Assembly: GCA_045614365.1 (NCBI GenBank)
Contig: JAZLCV010000099.1
Location: forward strand, 1-23,344
DNA length: 23,344 nt
Direction of reading: 5' to 3'
Source: SIG480 sp045614365
GTDB taxonomy: Bacteria; Bacillota; Clostridia; Oscillospirales; JAAYXM01
Shown here one piece after another: positions 22,480 through 23,344 of the stretch. Positions within the stretch are counted from its first letter, which is position 1. Every line of letters starts with the position of its first letter. The notes under the pieces are model-generated. The model had not been told where the DNA came from, did not search any database, and saw only the letters and a program-made list of their open reading frames with translations. The position numbers and the translations under genes are program-made.

Positions 22480-23344
22480 ATGGATATTCTTTTTAAAAAT
22501 GCAACGGTTATAACAATGGATGATTCCCGTCCCATTATCGAAAATGCTTTTATCGGGATAACGGGAAGAAAAATAGAGTATATCGGAGGAATAAAACCCG
22601 AAGGCGCGGCAAACCGTGAAATTGATGCACGCGGAAAGGTGATTATGCCGGGACTAATAAACACTCATACTCATGTTCCTATGACGCTGTTCCGCGGTCT
22701 TTCTGATGACTGTGAGCTTGACGTATGGCTGCGCGAGCATATCTGGCCTGCCGAGGACAAGCTTACGGCAGAGTCTGTGCGCGCAGGAACGGAGCTTGCT
22801 GTTGCTGAGATGATTGCATCGGGAACGACATCCTTTTCAGATAGCTATTTCTTTGTTGATGCTATTGCGGATATTGCGCTTTCGTCCGGAATAAAGGCAA
22901 ATCTCTCGCGTTCGATTGTCGGTGACGGAGAAAACTTTGATGCCATGCCGTCAGTTTCTGAGGCACGCGAGCTTTTTTCGCGTATTCATATGGCAGATGG
23001 TGGAAGACTTCGTGCGGATGCATCAATTCATGCGGAGTACACATCGGAAACAAAGTGCAGGCAGAGGGTTGCGGAAATTGCACGGGAGAATGGGCAGATT
23101 CTGCAGATTCACACTTCTGAAAGCAGTTCCGAGCACGAGAGCTGCATAAAAAAATACGGCAAAACTCCGACAGAGCAATTTCTTGCGGAAGGGCTTTTTG
23201 AAGGAACGCGTCCGCTTCTTGCGCACTGCTGCTATATAACGGAAAATGATATGGAAATAATAAAAAGCTCCGGCGGAAGCGTAGCACATTGTCCGGTCAG
23301 CAATTTAAAGCTTGCATCGGGTGTTGCACCGGTACCGGTGATGC
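22480..23344 (+). CDS. mtaD: 5-methylthioadenosine/S-adenosylhomocysteine deaminase-like amidohydrolase (3' end cut off)
   Basis: Zinc hydrolase of the amidohydrolase superfamily; the MTA/SAH deaminase group converts S-adenosylhomocysteine, methylthioadenosine or adenosine to the inosyl product, part of methyl-cycle salvage. The ATG at 22480 has AGAGGT 7 bases upstream. 288 residues are visible of the usual 420-440. Seen are the metal-binding HTH (His63, His65), TLFRGLSDD, SIHAEYTSE (His184), IHTSE (His211 metal ligand, Glu214), AHCCYITEND (His249) and HCPVSNLKLASG (His270). The metal Asp lies beyond the window. HAEYT replaces the better-known HAPYT or HSPY. The deaminase call is by family; a related aminohydrolase is possible. 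Confidence 0.86.
   Translation, partial: MDILFKNATVITMDDSRPIIENAFIGITGRKIEYIGGIKPEGAANREIDARGKVIMPGLINTHTHVPMTLFRGLSDDCELDVWLREHIWPAEDKLTAESVRAGTELAVAEMIASGTTSFSDSYFFVDAIADIALSSGIKANLSRSIVGDGENFDAMPSVSEARELFSRIHMADGGRLRADASIHAEYTSETKCRQRVAEIARENGQILQIHTSESSSEHESCIKKYGKTPTEQFLAEGLFEGTRPLLAHCCYITENDMEIIKSSGGSVAHCPVSNLKLASGVAPVPVM

Noticed and set aside
1..23344. CRISPR array, transposase, integrase, toxin-antitoxin pair, defence system, tRNA or rRNA
   Set aside because: I looked for regular direct repeats, recombinase motifs, small paired genes and tRNA-like cloverleaf segments in the gaps and saw none. The gaps are short and taken up by promoters and terminators.

Overview
The window looks like a chromosomal segment of a low-to-mid GC Gram-positive bacterium, most likely an uncultured, gut-type member of Clostridia (Bacillota). 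This is inferred from strong Shine-Dalgarno sites about 7 nt from most starts, a CoaX-type pantothenate kinase beside an ECF-transporter S component, a HemZ-type radical SAM protein, a bifunctional RFKD-type Rel enzyme, and sugar genes typical of mucin or milk-glycan users. I see no mobile element, CRISPR array, tRNA or rRNA. No gene is visibly broken, but both window ends cut a gene.

Layout, left to right. (1) 1-1140: the end of gapA and its terminator, then a 52-codon zinc-ribbon microprotein with its own consensus-like promoter and terminator. (2) 1146-2686, minus strand: coaX and a downstream ECF S component (probable pantothenate uptake plus phosphorylation), divergent from (3) 2859-5653, plus strand: purine nucleoside phosphorylase, an N-acetylhexosamine 1-kinase-like enzyme with its own promoter, and a classical SDR oxidoreductase. 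(4) 5721-10364: an L-fucose locus. A minus-strand pair, an AraC-type regulator and fucU mutarotase, diverges from fucI (isomerase) and an FGGY kinase of the RhaB type. A 21-bp-spaced direct repeat overlaps the -35 position of the fucI promoter. (5) 10499-13011: purA followed by a WecC-type UDP-sugar dehydrogenase. (6) 13122-13961, minus strand: a YihY/BrkB membrane protein. (7) 14110 to the right end: a long co-directional run recJ, rel, dtd, MBL-fold hydrolase, hemZ, P-loop nucleoside kinase, zinc-ribbon protein, and MTA/SAH deaminase (cut by the window end).

Working together: fucI, fucU and the kinase give the first steps of phosphorylative L-fucose catabolism, but no aldolase or transporter lies here. 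The NahK-like kinase next door suggests scavenging of host-glycan sugars, though its usual partner genes are absent. The right-hand run mixes DNA repair, the stringent response, tRNA proofreading and salvage. Most of the window is ordinary core metabolism. The points most worth a second look are the fucose control region, the kinase/SDR pair, the GTG-started microprotein and the odd A-rich gap at 18818-18946.
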